A stretch of DNA of 16,919 nt. It comes from JAWPNA01 sp045402695 (lineage in GTDB: Bacteria; Acidobacteriota; Polarisedimenticolia; JACPZX01; DASXTC01). The position numbers were made by a program, and so were the translations under genes. The notes beneath the pieces were generated by a model, which did not search any database, had not been told where the DNA came from, and was given only the letters and a program-made list of their open reading frames with translations. The stretch lies in NCBI GenBank assembly GCA_045402695.1, contig JAWPNA010000468.1:1-16919 (forward strand), written 5' to 3'. How positions within the stretch are numbered: position 1 is the first letter of the stretch; each line of letters starts with the position of its first letter. Of the stretch, positions 16,199 through 16,919 are shown in pieces.

Positions 16199-16919
16199 TC
16201 ACACATACATCGCCAGAAATTGCTTCCGGTAATCCACTTCGCGACCTGGGAGTTGGCTACGCAGCGTTTCCTCGGACAGCGCGCCGTGCTGGAAGCGTCG
16301 TTTGGGAAATACGGGCATTGTCATACCAGTGACAGCCTTGACACCGCGGGAAACGATTTCACCTTTCAGTGCGTAGAGACGCGGCACTTGGGAGTCGGTC
16401 AGCGTCTGGAACGGGATGCCTTCGGCGATCTGGATGACGTCGGGACGTGTGTACGGGCTGAACCCTTCAAAGCCGTGCCGATGCGCCGGCGCGAAGGTGC
16501 GCGTGTAGGAACGGCTCAAGCCGCCGGTATAGGTGACCGAATGCTTGATTGTGCCCACGCCCCAGCCCTCCTGATAGAGCATCCGGTTGTTCAACACGCT
16601 GCGGATGGTCAGCTCGGGATTCTCCTCGATGGGGTAGTCCTTCAGATTCTCGTCGCCGCCGTCGCCGTCGATGAGGAATCGCCAATCGGGATACCTTCCG
16701 CGAATCCCGCCACAGAGCATGAGCGCCATCGTTGCTGATTCGATGTCGAGCGCCTTATAGTCTTCAACGACGCGAATTGTTTCCCCGATGTCGAGCTTGC
16801 CCAGATCGATTTCAATCGGTTCGAGGAACATGCCTAGCCCAAGCGGTTCGAGAAAGGCGCACGCCTGCGCGAGATCGGGTCCATCGCCGAATGAAAGCGT
16901 GAACGCCTTGAGCCGACTC
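16199..16919 (-). CDS. Asparagine-synthase-like protein (5' partial)
   Basis: About 240 C-terminal residues are in view, the frame staying open to the right edge, so the ATG at 16831 is probably internal. The stretch starting LKAFTLSFGDGPDLAQACAF is the FSIGF...D region of asparagine synthase-type domains; IDGDGGDENLKDYPIEENPE corresponds to the G(E/D)GGDE motif of the synthetase domain; a TRPDVIQIAEGIPF segment and an MPVFPKRRFQHGA end follow. The synthetase domain activates a carboxyl group with ATP for amide formation. The SGGxDS ATP loop and any glutamine amidotransferase domain lie outside the window. The protein is not an ordinary AsnB (NLKDYPIEEN replaces the usual LFGGY). It heads the cluster and its stop is 3 bases from the small exported protein gene. 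Confidence 0.82.
   Translation of the reverse strand, partial: SRLKAFTLSFGDGPDLAQACAFLEPLGLGMFLEPIEIDLGKLDIGETIRVVEDYKALDIESATMALMLCGGIRGRYPDWRFLIDGDGGDENLKDYPIEENPELTIRSVLNNRMLYQEGWGVGTIKHSVTYTGGLSRSYTRTFAPAHRHGFEGFSPYTRPDVIQIAEGIPFQTLTDSQVPRLYALKGEIVSRGVKAVTGMTMPVFPKRRFQHGALSEETLRSQLPGREVDYRKQFLAMYV

Larger units (their letters stand above)
12546..16919. mobile_element. Putative tRNA-Arg-associated genomic island (left end)
   Basis: The proposal rests on three visible facts: a tRNA gene, an adjacent tyrosine recombinase fragment, and a fall in GC content with different codon use from about 13,300 to the right edge. The right end is outside the window, and I found no second copy of the tRNA 3' end. 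A chimeric contig would give the same picture, so this is a hypothesis. Confidence 0.4.

Noticed and set aside
12623..16919. Second copy of the tRNA-Arg 3' end (attR)
   Set aside because: No run matching GTTCGAATCACCCAGGGCCC was found to the right. If it exists, it is outside the window.

Overview
The window reads as high-GC bacterial DNA, with dense genes, many GTG starts and stop/start overlaps, up to about position 13,300, then as visibly more AT-rich DNA with different codon use to the right edge. The left part looks like an uncultured Gram-negative-type soil or subsurface bacterium (Acidobacteriota, Eisenbacteria or Deltaproteobacteria-like gene content: MacB-type permease, LemA/TPM genes, excisionase-HTH receiver protein, matrixin protease). 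The phylum cannot be fixed from the sequence.

Region 1 (1-4893, + strand) holds the end of a MacB/FtsX-type ABC permease, then a tightly packed run: an ornithine cyclodeaminase family enzyme, a TPM-domain secreted/membrane protein, a nucleotidyltransferase-fold protein, LemA, a small DUF948-like membrane protein and a YtxH-like membrane protein. Four of the five junctions are 4-nt ATGA/GTGA overlaps and the fifth is a 10-nt gap, so this is almost certainly one operon. Most products are envelope proteins.

Region 2 (4909-8565, - strand) holds a 968-residue soluble hybrid histidine kinase (PAS-PAS-GAF-PAS-HisKA-HATPase-receiver) downstream of a 192-residue protein with an excisionase/MerR-type HTH joined to a receiver domain. 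A good sigma70-like promoter lies in front of the pair. The 308-bp divergent intergenic region also carries a 14-bp perfect palindrome.

Region 3 (8745-12450) holds a translationally coupled pair of exported proteins (a conserved-looking secreted protein and a matrixin-type zinc metalloprotease), then a [3Fe-4S]-type ferredoxin that converges on a TrxR-like ferredoxin-NADP reductase.

Region 4 (12546-16919) starts with tRNA-Arg(ACG), followed by an N-terminally truncated tyrosine recombinase. An abrupt composition change comes next, then a minus-strand cluster: an asparagine-synthase-like protein (runs off the right edge), a small exported protein with an apparent frameshift, a RaSEA/Elp3-like radical SAM protein with additional C-terminal cysteines, and a halogenase-like flavoprotein. 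The last two overlap by 4 nt. This cluster is the best candidate for an undescribed system: an amidotransferase-type ATP-using enzyme, a radical SAM enzyme and a flavin enzyme look like a small-molecule or RNA/peptide modification pathway on a tRNA-associated island. A chimeric assembly join near 13,300 must be excluded first.
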